NCBI GenBank assembly: GCA_903837255.1
Contig: CAILTZ010000264.1
Coordinates: 1-30,607, forward strand
DNA length: 30,607 bases
Direction: 5' to 3'
Source: an uncultured Pirellula sp.
GTDB taxonomy: Bacteria > Planctomycetota > Planctomycetia > Pirellulales > Pirellulaceae
Each line of letters opens with the position of its first letter. Within the stretch, counting starts at the first letter, position 1. The notes under the pieces were generated by a model. That model saw nothing but the letters and a program-made list of their open reading frames with translations, did not search any database and was not told where the DNA came from. This document shows, piece after piece, positions 1 to 8,602 of this stretch. The position numbers and the translations under genes were made by a program.

Positions 1-930
1 CAAACCGTCCCATGCATAGTGGGTGAAGGCTGCCCAAAGATTGAGCCCCTGCCATGCTAAGTTCAGTTCCAAGGACCGTTGATTTATCCAAAGTGCAAAT
101 GATCCTAATAGGAGCATGAAAGAGACGAGTATCAGCGGCCAGCGCGAGCTCATCCATCGCATCGTGCCAGGAGAGCCTGAGACCCCTCTCCGCATTGCGT
201 AGTGACTCACAATCGCTAGATACTCGACCGCATGGAATAGGGATGCTGCGGTGGCAAAACAGAGGATCCAACCGGGATTCATCCAACGGAACGAAAGCAA
301 GTATCCTGAATAAAGGAGCAAAACGCTAAACAAGTAAATGATCTTCGGAGTTCGTTGAAAATGCCAATCGGTAAGGTTGGTCACGAGCAACGCCACAGGG
401 ATGAGCATCATGAACAGATCTGTCCAAAGAAGCAGATGGATCGGAAGGCGCGGGAGCCAGGATGCGTAGGTCATGCTATTGGCGGTACGAAGGATTACGT
501 AGGTGATCATGGTTCTCATTCCCCAGCGTTCGAGAAATGGAATCCCCCCACCGGATTTTTTCGAATAGATCCGCAAAACCCCTGAATGCTGGCTCGCAAA
601 GTGCCAACCATTCCAGATGTAATCGATCACACCTAGGCACAAAAATGCATCGGAACCGATGTAGACTCCTGTGACGACGGCCGCGAAAAGAATCGCCATC
701 GCTATCAGGGGAAAGCCGATGTTGACGCGTCGATCGGGATCGATCGCGACCAGGACAAGTGTCAGCCACCGATGCGGTAGTGTGAGGAAATAGACTTGCC
801 AAAAGTCAATTGCTGTCTCGCTGGAGCTCGAAAAGCCAGGGATCAACAGCAGAGGCCATGCGACATTGGCTATAAACAGCAAATCGAATGGTCCCGACCG
901 AATCCAGCCTTTCGAATCAGTATCGGTCAT
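1..930 (-). CDS. Polytopic membrane protein with conserved-looking His motifs, 3' partial
   Basis: This reading frame is open from an ATG at 930 to the window edge, giving the first 310 residues; the C-terminus is missing. Several hydrophobic stretches are visible (about residues 17-34, 47-60, 70-95, 150-170, 180-200, 205-225, 245-262), so it is an integral membrane protein. Histidine-rich motifs sit near helix ends: WHFASQH at about 106-112, DWHF at about 180, FHAVEY and SHYA at about 220-235, and THYAWDG at the window edge. Such His pairs suggest a membrane metal site, loosely like Brp/Blh-type dioxygenases or other di-iron membrane enzymes, but that is inference and I do not recognise the family. 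Its start overlaps the stop of the upstream lipoprotein gene in an ATGA arrangement, which implies translational coupling and fixes the start. Confidence 0.8.
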   Translation of the reverse strand, partial: MTDTDSKGWIRSGPFDLLFIANVAWPLLLIPGFSSSSETAIDFWQVYFLTLPHRWLTLVLVAIDPDRRVNIGFPLIAMAILFAAVVTGVYIGSDAFLCLGVIDYIWNGWHFASQHSGVLRIYSKKSGGGIPFLERWGMRTMITYVILRTANSMTYASWLPRLPIHLLLWTDLFMMLIPVALLVTNLTDWHFQRTPKIIYLFSVLLLYSGYLLSFRWMNPGWILCFATAASLFHAVEYLAIVSHYAMRRGVSGSPGTMRWMSSRWPLILVSFMLLLGSFALWINQRSLELNLAWQGLNLWAAFTHYAWDGL

Positions 931-1295
931 TGAACAATTGCACTAACAATTTTCCAACTGCCATCGACTTTCTTGAAACTCCACTCTCGCTCGCCGATGG
1001 GTGTCCCATCGGCTCGCTCGACGAGAATCTTGCTCGTTGCCGTGTCGCTCGCAACGGCAGGCTTGCCAACGACATAGAACGAGTATTTGTTTAGTTCTTG
1101 AGCCGATGGCAAGCCATCCGATTTTGCGAATAGCATCGGAATCTTCTCATCCCGAGCTTTGTAATCATTCAGGAGTTCGACAACCCCCGCGATGGCTTTT
1201 CCTTCGTCGCCACCCATATCGCTTAGGTCATTCACCCCACAACCCGCAAGCAAGAGCAACCCGACGAGTGCTGGAAACCATACTCTTTTAATCAT
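927..1295 (-). CDS. Small exported lipoprotein
   Basis: This encodes a 122-residue protein with a lipoprotein signal peptide: a short basic n-region (MIKR), a hydrophobic core and a lipobox LLAG followed by Cys, so it should be lipidated and membrane anchored. The mature part is about 100 residues. It ends in a segment (REWSFKKVDGSWKIVSAIV) resembling the last strands of small SnoaL/NTF2-like folds, but that is weak. The ATG at 1295 is chosen because a GGAG lies 10 nt upstream and it gives a clean signal peptide; a TTG 18 nt upstream is possible. The stop overlaps the start of the downstream membrane-protein gene (ATGA), so the two are probably made together. The substrate or partner is not evident. 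Confidence 0.78.
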   Translation of the reverse strand: MIKRVWFPALVGLLLLAGCGVNDLSDMGGDEGKAIAGVVELLNDYKARDEKIPMLFAKSDGLPSAQELNKYSFYVVGKPAVASDTATSKILVERADGTPIGEREWSFKKVDGSWKIVSAIVQ

Positions 1296-1371
1296 GCTTG
1301 TTGCACTCCACAAAGGTGGTTGTAGGGAGAATCAAAGGCGAAAGGGAACATACTTGAGACTCGGCTAAAGG

Positions 1372-2568
1372 TCAATCCTGGGCTTGAACTACTTCACCGC
1401 CCGAGACTGTGCACAGGGCTTGCCACGTGGTACGGTCGATGTTGTTGGAAATGAATCGCATCGATCCATCTGCGTACGTTGCATTGACACCGCCGCCGTG
1501 TAAGCTTCGAGCTGCAACTTGCCACTGACCACCGGTTATCGGATCAATGTTTCTGTCTTGTGTGCAAAAAGCTGGATCGGTTGAGGGATAGGCACCAGGA
1601 TCGGTGGCGACTGGACAACCGTTCATTACGTCAGTTCCCGGCGAGTTCGGGGGAAAGAATCCGGTGAACGAGTTTCCACCCATCATCGGGGTCAGGAGGG
1701 CACCCCGAACATCCCGGTTCATACCAACCGGTGCCGTACTGCTCGTGCGTCCATCCACTTTGATGTTCGGCACCACTTCGCTCATCATGACTGCATTCGA
1801 GGAGCCGTCGGTAATGTCTCGGAACCGCCGCCCCTTACCCACTGCGAATCGCCCACCGTATGGGTATTTGTTGACGCTCTCAACGGCACCGAACGCTCCT
1901 CTCTTGTTGGTCAGTCCTCGGGCGGTTGCATCGCGCATGAATTGACCACCAAAACAGGCTACGTAATTTGCCTTATGCAAGTTTTCCAAACTCAGGTCGT
2001 TGTAATGGATTTCGGATTGGGGCGAACTCGGACACGACATCGCAGAGCGAATGAAGGTCTGGGTGTCTATTTCTGGGCGACGCAGAGGCGTTCCATCGAG
2101 ATTATCCCAGGGGCAAGCCTCATCGATGTCGTTGGCAGCAACTCCTATATCAATGCGTTGACTTAAGGTGGCTTGTTCCATGTACGCATAGACATGCATC
2201 ACCCATGATGGCCCGTATACTTCTGCTCTAGGTACCATTCCTCCTCCTTGCGATCCGGTCACGACGAACGCAGGGAAGTTCGCAGCTCCGGATGCCGCGC
2301 TACCATTCGAATAGGTGTTGTTTGGCGCAGTGGTGTAGCGTTCGGAGAAGGTGACATATCCAGGAGGAAAGCTCTTCGATGCGCTCTCGATGTTATGGCA
2401 GGCCATCGTTAGTTGGCGAACCCGGTTGGAGCAATCCATGCGTCGAGCCGCTTCCCGGGCGGCTTGCACCGCCGGAAGCAACAGGCCAACGAGAACGCCG
2501 ATGATTGCAATCACGACGAGAAGTTCCACAAGCGTGAAGGCTCGCCTTTTACGACAAAGTGAAGACAT
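1372..2568 (-). CDS. DUF1559 pseudopilin-like protein
   Basis: This is a 398-residue member of the DUF1559 (SBP_bac_10) family that is greatly expanded in planctomycetes. The N-terminus has a type IV prepilin/type II secretion methylation motif: basic CRKRRA, a predicted cleavage before FTLVELLVVIAIIGVLVG, then the family's PAVQAAREAARR stretch. The C-terminus carries the family signature SLHGGGVNATYADGSMRFI. A prepilin peptidase should cleave it, leaving a surface or envelope protein; the precise role of the family is unknown. The ATG at 2568 is preferred because it places the motif at residue 10 and has an AGGGG six nt upstream; the ATG at 2607 would add 13 residues. The stop lies about 76 bp upstream of the lipoprotein gene in the same direction. 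Confidence 0.93.
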   Translation of the reverse strand: MSSLCRKRRAFTLVELLVVIAIIGVLVGLLLPAVQAAREAARRMDCSNRVRQLTMACHNIESASKSFPPGYVTFSERYTTAPNNTYSNGSAASGAANFPAFVVTGSQGGGMVPRAEVYGPSWVMHVYAYMEQATLSQRIDIGVAANDIDEACPWDNLDGTPLRRPEIDTQTFIRSAMSCPSSPQSEIHYNDLSLENLHKANYVACFGGQFMRDATARGLTNKRGAFGAVESVNKYPYGGRFAVGKGRRFRDITDGSSNAVMMSEVVPNIKVDGRTSSTAPVGMNRDVRGALLTPMMGGNSFTGFFPPNSPGTDVMNGCPVATDPGAYPSTDPAFCTQDRNIDPITGGQWQVAARSLHGGGVNATYADGSMRFISNNIDRTTWQALCTVSGGEVVQAQD

Positions 2569-2607
2569 GGATAACCCCTGGGAAAAACTTAGAAAAATTA
2601 AAAACAT

Positions 2608-2790
2608 CGAATCGTCTTCATAGTAGGGTTAAGTCGATCGACACCTGTTAGTTTCCGGTTCTATTGTGATGAAGGACCCGTTAGGTTTTTGCGTCATTTA
2701 ATTAACAACCCCCCCCGAATGGTTCATTAGCCGCAGGCCTCTTAGCCGCAGGGAAGTACCAATCGAGGAATCGTCGTCGTGGATTCGAAC
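2608..2790. other. Intergenic spacer with decayed terminator-like GC motif
   Basis: This 183-bp gap is the largest within the minus-strand operon-like run. It holds an eight-C run followed by GAATGG (2709-2722) that matches, in sequence but not in full pairing, the strong terminator at 22221-22248. Next to it is a short duplicated motif TTAGCCGCAGG (two copies between about 2728 and 2753). It may contain a terminator for the PQQ-like gene and a separate promoter for the DUF1559 gene; neither can be demonstrated. Confidence 0.35.
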
Positions 2791-4029
2791 CTATGGTCGC
2801 TTGCCAATGCACCAAAGGTGATTTTCACCACGAACAAATAGGCACCCGTCTGAAACGGCGGGGGTTGTTTGAACCGGCTCGTCTAGCTCATTGACTGCAA
2901 GGACGGAGTAGTCGGCATTGTTCTCGAAGACCGTGCATTTTCCGGTGTCATCGAACGAATAAAGCTTATTGTCGATTCCGATCGGAGAGCTGTAGGTGTT
3001 CCCGCCTTTTCGAAGGTTTTTAAGGACTTTACCCGATTTCGGTTCCATGCAGGTGTAGATTCCTGCGTCATCGACGATGTGCAGATAATCACCGTAGAGC
3101 AGCGGTGTGGGTACATAAGGCATTCCCCGTTCGCGAGTCCAAACGACATGCGATTGTGTGATATCCCCTCTGCCGCCGAGCTTTAACGAGAACGCGCGTG
3201 TATCAGGAGATCCACCAAAGGCAAAGACTTGGCCATGTCCAACCGATGGGGAGCAAACCACCTTCTCGGTGGGTCCTTCTGCGAACCATAGGAGCGTTCC
3301 GTTTTGAGGATTCAGACCGATCGTTTGCTTTGCTCCGGAGAGGATCAGCTGCCGGGTCCCTCCTTCACTCGTAAGCAAGGGAGTCGAGAATGATCGCAAG
3401 TCGGTGTCAGGCTTATACCTCCAAATCTCGTGTCCGTCGTATCGATCGAGCATGACGACAAATGCTGATCCATCTTGTTGGCCGTTGACGACGATTCCTT
3501 CCTCGCACACGATCGGCGATGCGGCGAACCCATGTTTAGAAAAGTAGGCACCGGGGGTTTTTTTCCAGAGAATGGCACCTTGAAAATCTACCGCCGCAGC
3601 AACCAATTTCTCATCGTCAACAAAGGTACAATACACGCGTTGCCCGTCACTGGCTGGGGTGCTAGAGGCACTCGTGTTGAATTTATGCTGATTCTCGATC
3701 GGACCGGTGTGTACCAATGTGTTCCAGAGAATTTTTCCCGTGCTTCTTTCAAGGCGTAGGAGGTGCCTCGATTGCGTTTCAGGGACAACACAGGTCACAA
3801 ACACTGCGTCTGCAGATACGATCGGAGAGGAGAGGCCTTGGCCGGGCAAAGCAGCTTTCCATACGATGTTCTCGGTCGATGTCCAACGGGTTGGCACCTC
3901 AGGGTCATGGCTGATTCCATCGCCGCGTGGGCCTCGCCACATGGGCCAATCTTCAGCGCGAGACATATGCGGTGCTGCACCGGCGAGAGCTACTGCCACT
4001 AGGGATACATAAACCAGTATTTTTTGCAT
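2791..4029 (-). CDS. PQQ-binding-like beta-propeller exported protein
   Basis: This is a 412-residue protein with a Sec signal peptide (basic MQK, hydrophobic LVYVSLVAVALAGAA, processing near SRA/ED). It then has the planctomycete opening DWPMWRGPRGDGISHDP, typical of secreted 'PQQ-like repeat' proteins. The body shows repeated propeller blades (for example GKILWNTLVH, GHEIWRYKPD, GTLLWFAEGP and GKVLKNLRKG), each a strand with the Gly-x-x-Leu/Ile-Trp pattern of quinoprotein-type blades. Such proteins may bind a quinone cofactor or only use the fold as a scaffold; no dehydrogenase cytochrome domain is present here. It follows the cytochrome c/WD40 gene by 89 bp on the same strand, which suggests a shared periplasmic role, possibly redox, by inference. 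Confidence 0.92.
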   Translation of the reverse strand: MQKILVYVSLVAVALAGAAPHMSRAEDWPMWRGPRGDGISHDPEVPTRWTSTENIVWKAALPGQGLSSPIVSADAVFVTCVVPETQSRHLLRLERSTGKILWNTLVHTGPIENQHKFNTSASSTPASDGQRVYCTFVDDEKLVAAAVDFQGAILWKKTPGAYFSKHGFAASPIVCEEGIVVNGQQDGSAFVVMLDRYDGHEIWRYKPDTDLRSFSTPLLTSEGGTRQLILSGAKQTIGLNPQNGTLLWFAEGPTEKVVCSPSVGHGQVFAFGGSPDTRAFSLKLGGRGDITQSHVVWTRERGMPYVPTPLLYGDYLHIVDDAGIYTCMEPKSGKVLKNLRKGGNTYSSPIGIDNKLYSFDDTGKCTVFENNADYSVLAVNELDEPVQTTPAVSDGCLFVRGENHLWCIGKRP

Positions 4030-4118
4030 GGAACGGTTATCCTACGAGACCGAGGCGGGTCGACCTTCGAGCATGGTCGCATGTGAACGATGATTCGCAA
4101 CGCGAAGTGGATCGAGTG

Positions 4119-6041
4119 CTACTTGGACTTTGGAAGGTGCTGGTCCTTCCTCTGTTGCAACTCCTGCTGCCTTAAGCGGGCTTGCTGGATGCTGAGCATC
4201 TGTTGCAACCGAGCCGCTGTTTCCTCGAGTTGACGCGTTGTTTCATACGATTGTTCTAAGGCCCGCTGTACGGATTCGAGCGACCGCTTTGTCTCGTCGA
4301 TGTCCGTGGTCGCCGTTGGCTCTTCGAAGCTCGATGCCCCAGCGACGAGCGTTTTCGATAACGATGGTTCCTCCTGTGGCATACTTTCGGGCTTGATCGT
4401 TGGTTCGATTTGGCTTCGTTTTGGCTCACGCGGCGCGATCGATGAGAAGGATCGCTGTGGATGGTAGGTAGGAATGGCGAGTTTCACAAAACTGGGTGGA
4501 TCCTCGCGGTTGCTGTTCTCACCGATGAGACCCACGTAAACGCTACCCGTAGCATCGGTTACAGCGATGGTCCTTCCGTGATTGCCCACACCGCCAGTGA
4601 TGATCTCATCATCCATCGACTTTTGCCAAAGGAGCGTCGGCAAGGCATCGGATTCATAGGGACTGCTCCAAGCGCTGACGATGCCGTTTTTTCCGAGGGT
4701 TACTAGATCGCCGCTGGCGAGTATGCCAGCGGTTGCTACCCCTTTGTCGTGCGCCTGCCACGATTTCAATGGCGAGGCGTCATGCATGTTCCAGACCCGA
4801 ATCGACCCATCGAGGCTCGAGGAGAGCAAGGAATCTCCGTTGGGAGACCAATGGATCGAGGTGATCATCCCCGAATGTCCTCGGAGGGTTGAAAACTCCG
4901 TCCCCGCAAGCGGATCCCAAGCGATAATGCTACCGAAGCGATCTCCGCTGGCAACCAAAATCCCATCATTGCTATAGGCGGTGCTCGTGACCCAATCGGT
5001 ATGTTTGGCCAGCGCTTTCTCCGACTCGCCTTCGTTCGAAAGGACTTTGAGCAATCGGCGTGTCGTTCCGATAGCTATCTGTTTGGAGGTTTGAGACTCA
5101 TCGAGCGTGTTGATGGTATCCGTTTCATTGCCCAGGGAGCCTAGATGCCTTCCTTCCGGTATGCTCCAGGAATGCAGCGAACCTGATTCCGCAGGAGTGC
5201 CGGCAGCGATCCAAAGCCTCTGACCATCTCTGGAAAAAACAATCGCTGAGATTTCTTGATCCCCCACGTCGATGGCCCGATCACTCAACGTATTGGATTG
5301 TGCGTCCCATAAAAGGACCTGGCCATTTCCCGCGATGGCTACCAGGGGTGTGATTGGCGAGACAGATACAGCACGAATGATGTTCTTCTCTGAAAGTGGA
5401 CGGACTTGTGCGAGGCGAAGCGGAGAGGTACCCTGCGGTGCGCGGGTATTGTCACCTCGGGTGTCGATGGTCGTATTCGACGGATTCTCTGGTGTGGCAG
5501 AAGGAATCGACTGCGGGGCATTGAGATCCCGCACCCCTTTGGCTTCATCGCTTAGGCCGGTCGAAATCCATTTCGAAAGTTTCGACAATTCGCGTTGAGA
5601 TAATCGCGGTTTGTTGGGGGGCATCTTAGGGGATTCCAAATGCGCCGCGAGAAGATAAAGCGGACTTGCTTGGGGATTGCCTGGAACGACAACCGGTCCC
5701 GATGCGGAACCAGCCAGGATCTTATCCAAAGATGTTAAAACCAAATCGGCTCGTGGTTGATCCTCGTTGTGGCAACTGGTGCAATGCTGCCTTAAGATTT
5801 CTTGAACGGAATCATATCCAGCATCGAGCGATTTGTCCGTCGCTTCCGCTCCAACCGATGGCGTCATCATTGTTTGTGCTTCGACAACCATGCTCAGCAT
5901 GATCATCGCTAAGAGTGCTATCGCAACTATACGAAGTTGCGATAGTTCGCACACATATCGATTCGATTTCACAGCGCAACTAGCGGCACGATGGTATGGA
6001 CTGATTGGTAATGCACGGAACAAAGTAGCTATACGGAACAA
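4119..6041 (-). CDS. Cytochrome c / WD40 fusion protein with C-terminal coiled coil
   Basis: This encodes up to 640 residues. Residues 36-56 look like a signal-peptide core. A PSCyt1-type cytochrome c domain follows, with heme motif CTSCH at 87-91 and distal MPP at 140-142. WD40 repeats span roughly 210-520 (for example TDWVTSTAYSNDGILVASGD and SSSLDGSIRVW). The last 60 residues are Glu/Gln/Arg-rich heptads predicted to form a coiled coil. In planctomycetes this architecture accompanies DUF1549/DUF1553 and DUF1501 genes, as here. The start is uncertain: 6041 is a TTG inside an 18-bp direct repeat, while GTG codons at 5972 or 5954 give a shorter and more typical signal peptide. It lies 33 bp after the DUF1553 gene, so co-transcription is likely. 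Confidence 0.9.
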   Translation of the reverse strand: MFRIATLFRALPISPYHRAASCAVKSNRYVCELSQLRIVAIALLAMIMLSMVVEAQTMMTPSVGAEATDKSLDAGYDSVQEILRQHCTSCHNEDQPRADLVLTSLDKILAGSASGPVVVPGNPQASPLYLLAAHLESPKMPPNKPRLSQRELSKLSKWISTGLSDEAKGVRDLNAPQSIPSATPENPSNTTIDTRGDNTRAPQGTSPLRLAQVRPLSEKNIIRAVSVSPITPLVAIAGNGQVLLWDAQSNTLSDRAIDVGDQEISAIVFSRDGQRLWIAAGTPAESGSLHSWSIPEGRHLGSLGNETDTINTLDESQTSKQIAIGTTRRLLKVLSNEGESEKALAKHTDWVTSTAYSNDGILVASGDRFGSIIAWDPLAGTEFSTLRGHSGMITSIHWSPNGDSLLSSSLDGSIRVWNMHDASPLKSWQAHDKGVATAGILASGDLVTLGKNGIVSAWSSPYESDALPTLLWQKSMDDEIITGGVGNHGRTIAVTDATGSVYVGLIGENSNREDPPSFVKLAIPTYHPQRSFSSIAPREPKRSQIEPTIKPESMPQEEPSLSKTLVAGASSFEEPTATTDIDETKRSLESVQRALEQSYETTRQLEETAARLQQMLSIQQARLRQQELQQRKDQHLPKSK

Positions 6042-6050
6042 GGTAGCTAT
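6015..6050. repeat. Tandem 18-bp duplication at the start of the cytochrome/WD40 gene
   Basis: Two 18-bp copies lie head to tail at 6015-6032 and 6033-6050 and differ at one base (ACGGAACAAAGTAGCTAT versus ACGGAACAAGGTAGCTAT). On the minus strand each carries a TTG in the same frame as the downstream gene, so the duplication creates alternative N-termini and leaves the start codon ambiguous. Confidence 0.9.
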
Positions 6051-6074
6051 CCTGTGGGGATTGTCAGTAGGACA

Positions 6075-8531
6075 TTAGTGATTGAAAACAAACTCATTGC
6101 TATTGAGCACAGCCCAGAAGAAATCTTCGAGTGCTAGCTGGGGGTCGGAATTGTTCGCTGTCATTGCATCAATCTGCTTCAATTCCTCAGCACTGGGTTC
6201 CCGGCTCAAGCATCGAACGGTGATTTGACGTGCGACTTCATGGGGTGACAGTCCATTTTGGAGCCAACGGCTGACCGTTGCTCCTTCTCGTATCTTGCCA
6301 CCGGTCGTTTCGCTATTGAGCAAGTGGAGTGCCTGAGAGAGGGTGGGGGACGTTTTCGTTTCGCAAGTGCATGCGGAGTTTCGATTCGAACGCCCAAAGG
6401 TTGTCAGGAAGTAATGTGCGGCTTGTCCGTCTGCGACCTGCACCGCTCGGCTGCCCTTGGGAAGCCCCGGCAATCGTTCCGTCGTCTCGGTGACTTGGCA
6501 AATACAATCGAGCAAAACCTCAGCTCGCATACGACGGATCTTTTGATGCGAGAACTCCTTTTCATCAAGTTTGTTCGACTCGTTTCGGCGCGTGGCGGTT
6601 TGGTAGGTACGTGAATTGCAAATCTCTCGGATAAGTGGTTTTAGTTCGAATTTCTCTTGGACCAATCGTTCGGCAAGGTAATCAAGAAGCTCAAGATTGG
6701 TAGCCGGATTGCTGATCCGAACATCGTCCACTGGATCGATGATCCCCACACCCATGAAGTGGGCCCACACGATGTTGGCGACATTGCGAGCGAATGATTT
6801 GTTCTCAGGAGAGGTTAGCCATTCTGCAAGGACTTGTCGGTAGTCCATGCCATCGACCATCGCGGGTAGTTCCGCACCTAGGAATCGCGGTTTCAAATCT
6901 TTCTTGCCCAAAGGGTGTGCGATTTCACCTTGAGCCATGTTGTAGATGGTTAACTCCCGAGGATCTTCTCCCTGCTTGTAGCCGATCTGGCTAAAGAAAC
7001 TGGCGAAGCCATAGTAGTCATCCATGGTCCAACGATCGAACGGGTGGTTATGGCATTGTGCACATTGGATACGAGTACCCAGGAAGACCTGTGCGATGTT
7101 TTCGGCCATCAATTGCGGGGTGGTCTCCGTTTGGAAATAATTCGTTGCAGGATTTTCCAACGTACCTCCATTTGCAGCCAGTGTTTTCTTCACAATCTTG
7201 TCGATGGTTTCTCCCTGGTGAACAGAAGTTCGGAGCCATTGATCATAGAGTCGAAGCGCTTTGGGGCTGACACCATTATTGGTTCTGATTTGCAAGAGAT
7301 CCGCCCAGTGCATCACCCACTGGTCGTGAAACTCTGGGCGATCGATCAAGCCATTGATCCAACGGGTTCTTTTGTCTTTCGACGTGTCCTGTAGAAACTC
7401 AGCGTATTGACTGTCGGTCGGTAAAAGTCCAACCAAATCGAGCGATGCTCGCCTTAGGAATTGCTCGTCCGTTGCTAGATCGGATGGGGACATATGGAGG
7501 AACTGTAGTCGTTTGTCGACGAGTTCGTCGATCCGCGAGACAGTAGGTGTGTCTGGATACTGAAAGTCATTTCCAGAGCGGACGATGATCGAGGCTCCAG
7601 AGCTAAATTGGTCGAAGCGGGCCAGCACGAAAGCGACTCCGGTACCTCGAGAGACGACCATTCCTGACTCATCGACACTGGCTGCCGATTCGTTGTTGCT
7701 GATGAACACGGCCCGCGCTGTTACGTCTTGTTCGGATCCATCGCTGTAACGTGCAACGGCGATGAGCTTTTGCGATCCGCCAGGTTGAGAAAAAACGGCT
7801 TGTTCGGGATAGACGCGTATTTCCTTGGGGACTCTCGCGGTCGCTGTATCATCGTTGCCGCATCCCTCTGCGAGCCATTGCATGAGGATTTCATGAGCGT
7901 AGGAGTTTTCGGCAATGGGGCCACCGCCTGTGTGATCCACGTTGCCGGTGGCTTTGAGCAGCAGCAACGATTTTTCGGGCTGGTTCCAATGAATGCGTCG
8001 ACCATTGAGCTCCCGCGTTAAACGATAATGATCTCCCTGGGGATCGTATCCGAACAAGCTCAAGCGGAATCCATCCTTGCCTGTTGCCGAACCATGGCAC
8101 TTGCCTGTATTGCATCCAGCTTTGGTCAGGACCTGAAGTACTTCGTTTCGAAATTCAATCTTGGGTTGCGATTCGGTGCCCGATACCTTGGTGGGAACGG
8201 CTAGTTGGTGGCCTGCGTATTGGACGATCAGCTCTCCGGATCCGTTGTGTCCCGGGATGACCGTTTCCGACAAGTATTGAACCAAGTGGTTTGGATGCGC
8301 TTCTACGGTGCACTCGCTGGTGACATCTTTTGTGCTGCCGTCTGCATAGGTGGCGGTGACGACGAGTGATTGCTGATCGCGAGGCGAATTTAGTTGGATC
8401 GCTTTCGGGTAGACTTGGATCGAAACCGCTGCGGGCGAATCTGCATCGGATGCGATGGATGCTACTGAAAGCTCAACGGCGAAAAACAAGCTCATCGCGA
8501 GTGCAAAAAGATTGACAAAAGTGTTGTGCAT
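6075..8531 (-). CDS. DUF1549/DUF1553 planctomycete cytochrome-type protein with Ig-like domains
   Basis: This is an 818-residue exported protein. From the ATG at 8531 it has a signal peptide (MHNTFVNLFALAMSLFFAVE), then a BIG2-like Ig domain (about 33-115, with YADGSTKDVT). A CX4CH motif (CNTGKCH, 140-146) follows with the usual HGSATGKDGFRLSLFGYDP. A second Ig-like domain is at about 238-318 (YSDGSEQDVT). DUF1549 is at about 332-545, containing CAQCHNHPFDRW (490-501), and DUF1553 runs to the C-terminus with the typical ARNVANIVWAHFMGVG. The family occurs throughout planctomycetes; its reaction is not established, but heme binding and an envelope location are expected. An upstream in-frame start at 8726 would overlap the preceding gene by 124 bp and lacks a signal peptide, so 8531 is preferred. 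Confidence 0.93.
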   Translation of the reverse strand: MHNTFVNLFALAMSLFFAVELSVASIASDADSPAAVSIQVYPKAIQLNSPRDQQSLVVTATYADGSTKDVTSECTVEAHPNHLVQYLSETVIPGHNGSGELIVQYAGHQLAVPTKVSGTESQPKIEFRNEVLQVLTKAGCNTGKCHGSATGKDGFRLSLFGYDPQGDHYRLTRELNGRRIHWNQPEKSLLLLKATGNVDHTGGGPIAENSYAHEILMQWLAEGCGNDDTATARVPKEIRVYPEQAVFSQPGGSQKLIAVARYSDGSEQDVTARAVFISNNESAASVDESGMVVSRGTGVAFVLARFDQFSSGASIIVRSGNDFQYPDTPTVSRIDELVDKRLQFLHMSPSDLATDEQFLRRASLDLVGLLPTDSQYAEFLQDTSKDKRTRWINGLIDRPEFHDQWVMHWADLLQIRTNNGVSPKALRLYDQWLRTSVHQGETIDKIVKKTLAANGGTLENPATNYFQTETTPQLMAENIAQVFLGTRIQCAQCHNHPFDRWTMDDYYGFASFFSQIGYKQGEDPRELTIYNMAQGEIAHPLGKKDLKPRFLGAELPAMVDGMDYRQVLAEWLTSPENKSFARNVANIVWAHFMGVGIIDPVDDVRISNPATNLELLDYLAERLVQEKFELKPLIREICNSRTYQTATRRNESNKLDEKEFSHQKIRRMRAEVLLDCICQVTETTERLPGLPKGSRAVQVADGQAAHYFLTTFGRSNRNSACTCETKTSPTLSQALHLLNSETTGGKIREGATVSRWLQNGLSPHEVARQITVRCLSREPSAEELKQIDAMTANNSDPQLALEDFFWAVLNSNEFVFNH

Positions 8532-8602
8532 TCTGATTACTATCCGAGGTATTCGTAAGTGGGAGTCGAAAAGCATCGAGCTATCGTGAGGAGGGATTTC
8601 AT

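Noticed and set aside
2781..2791. GGTTCGAATCC on the minus strand looks like a tRNA T-loop
   Set aside because: It spans the stop codon of the PQQ-like gene; the flanking bases do not form a five-pair T stem, and no acceptor or anticodon arms fit around it.
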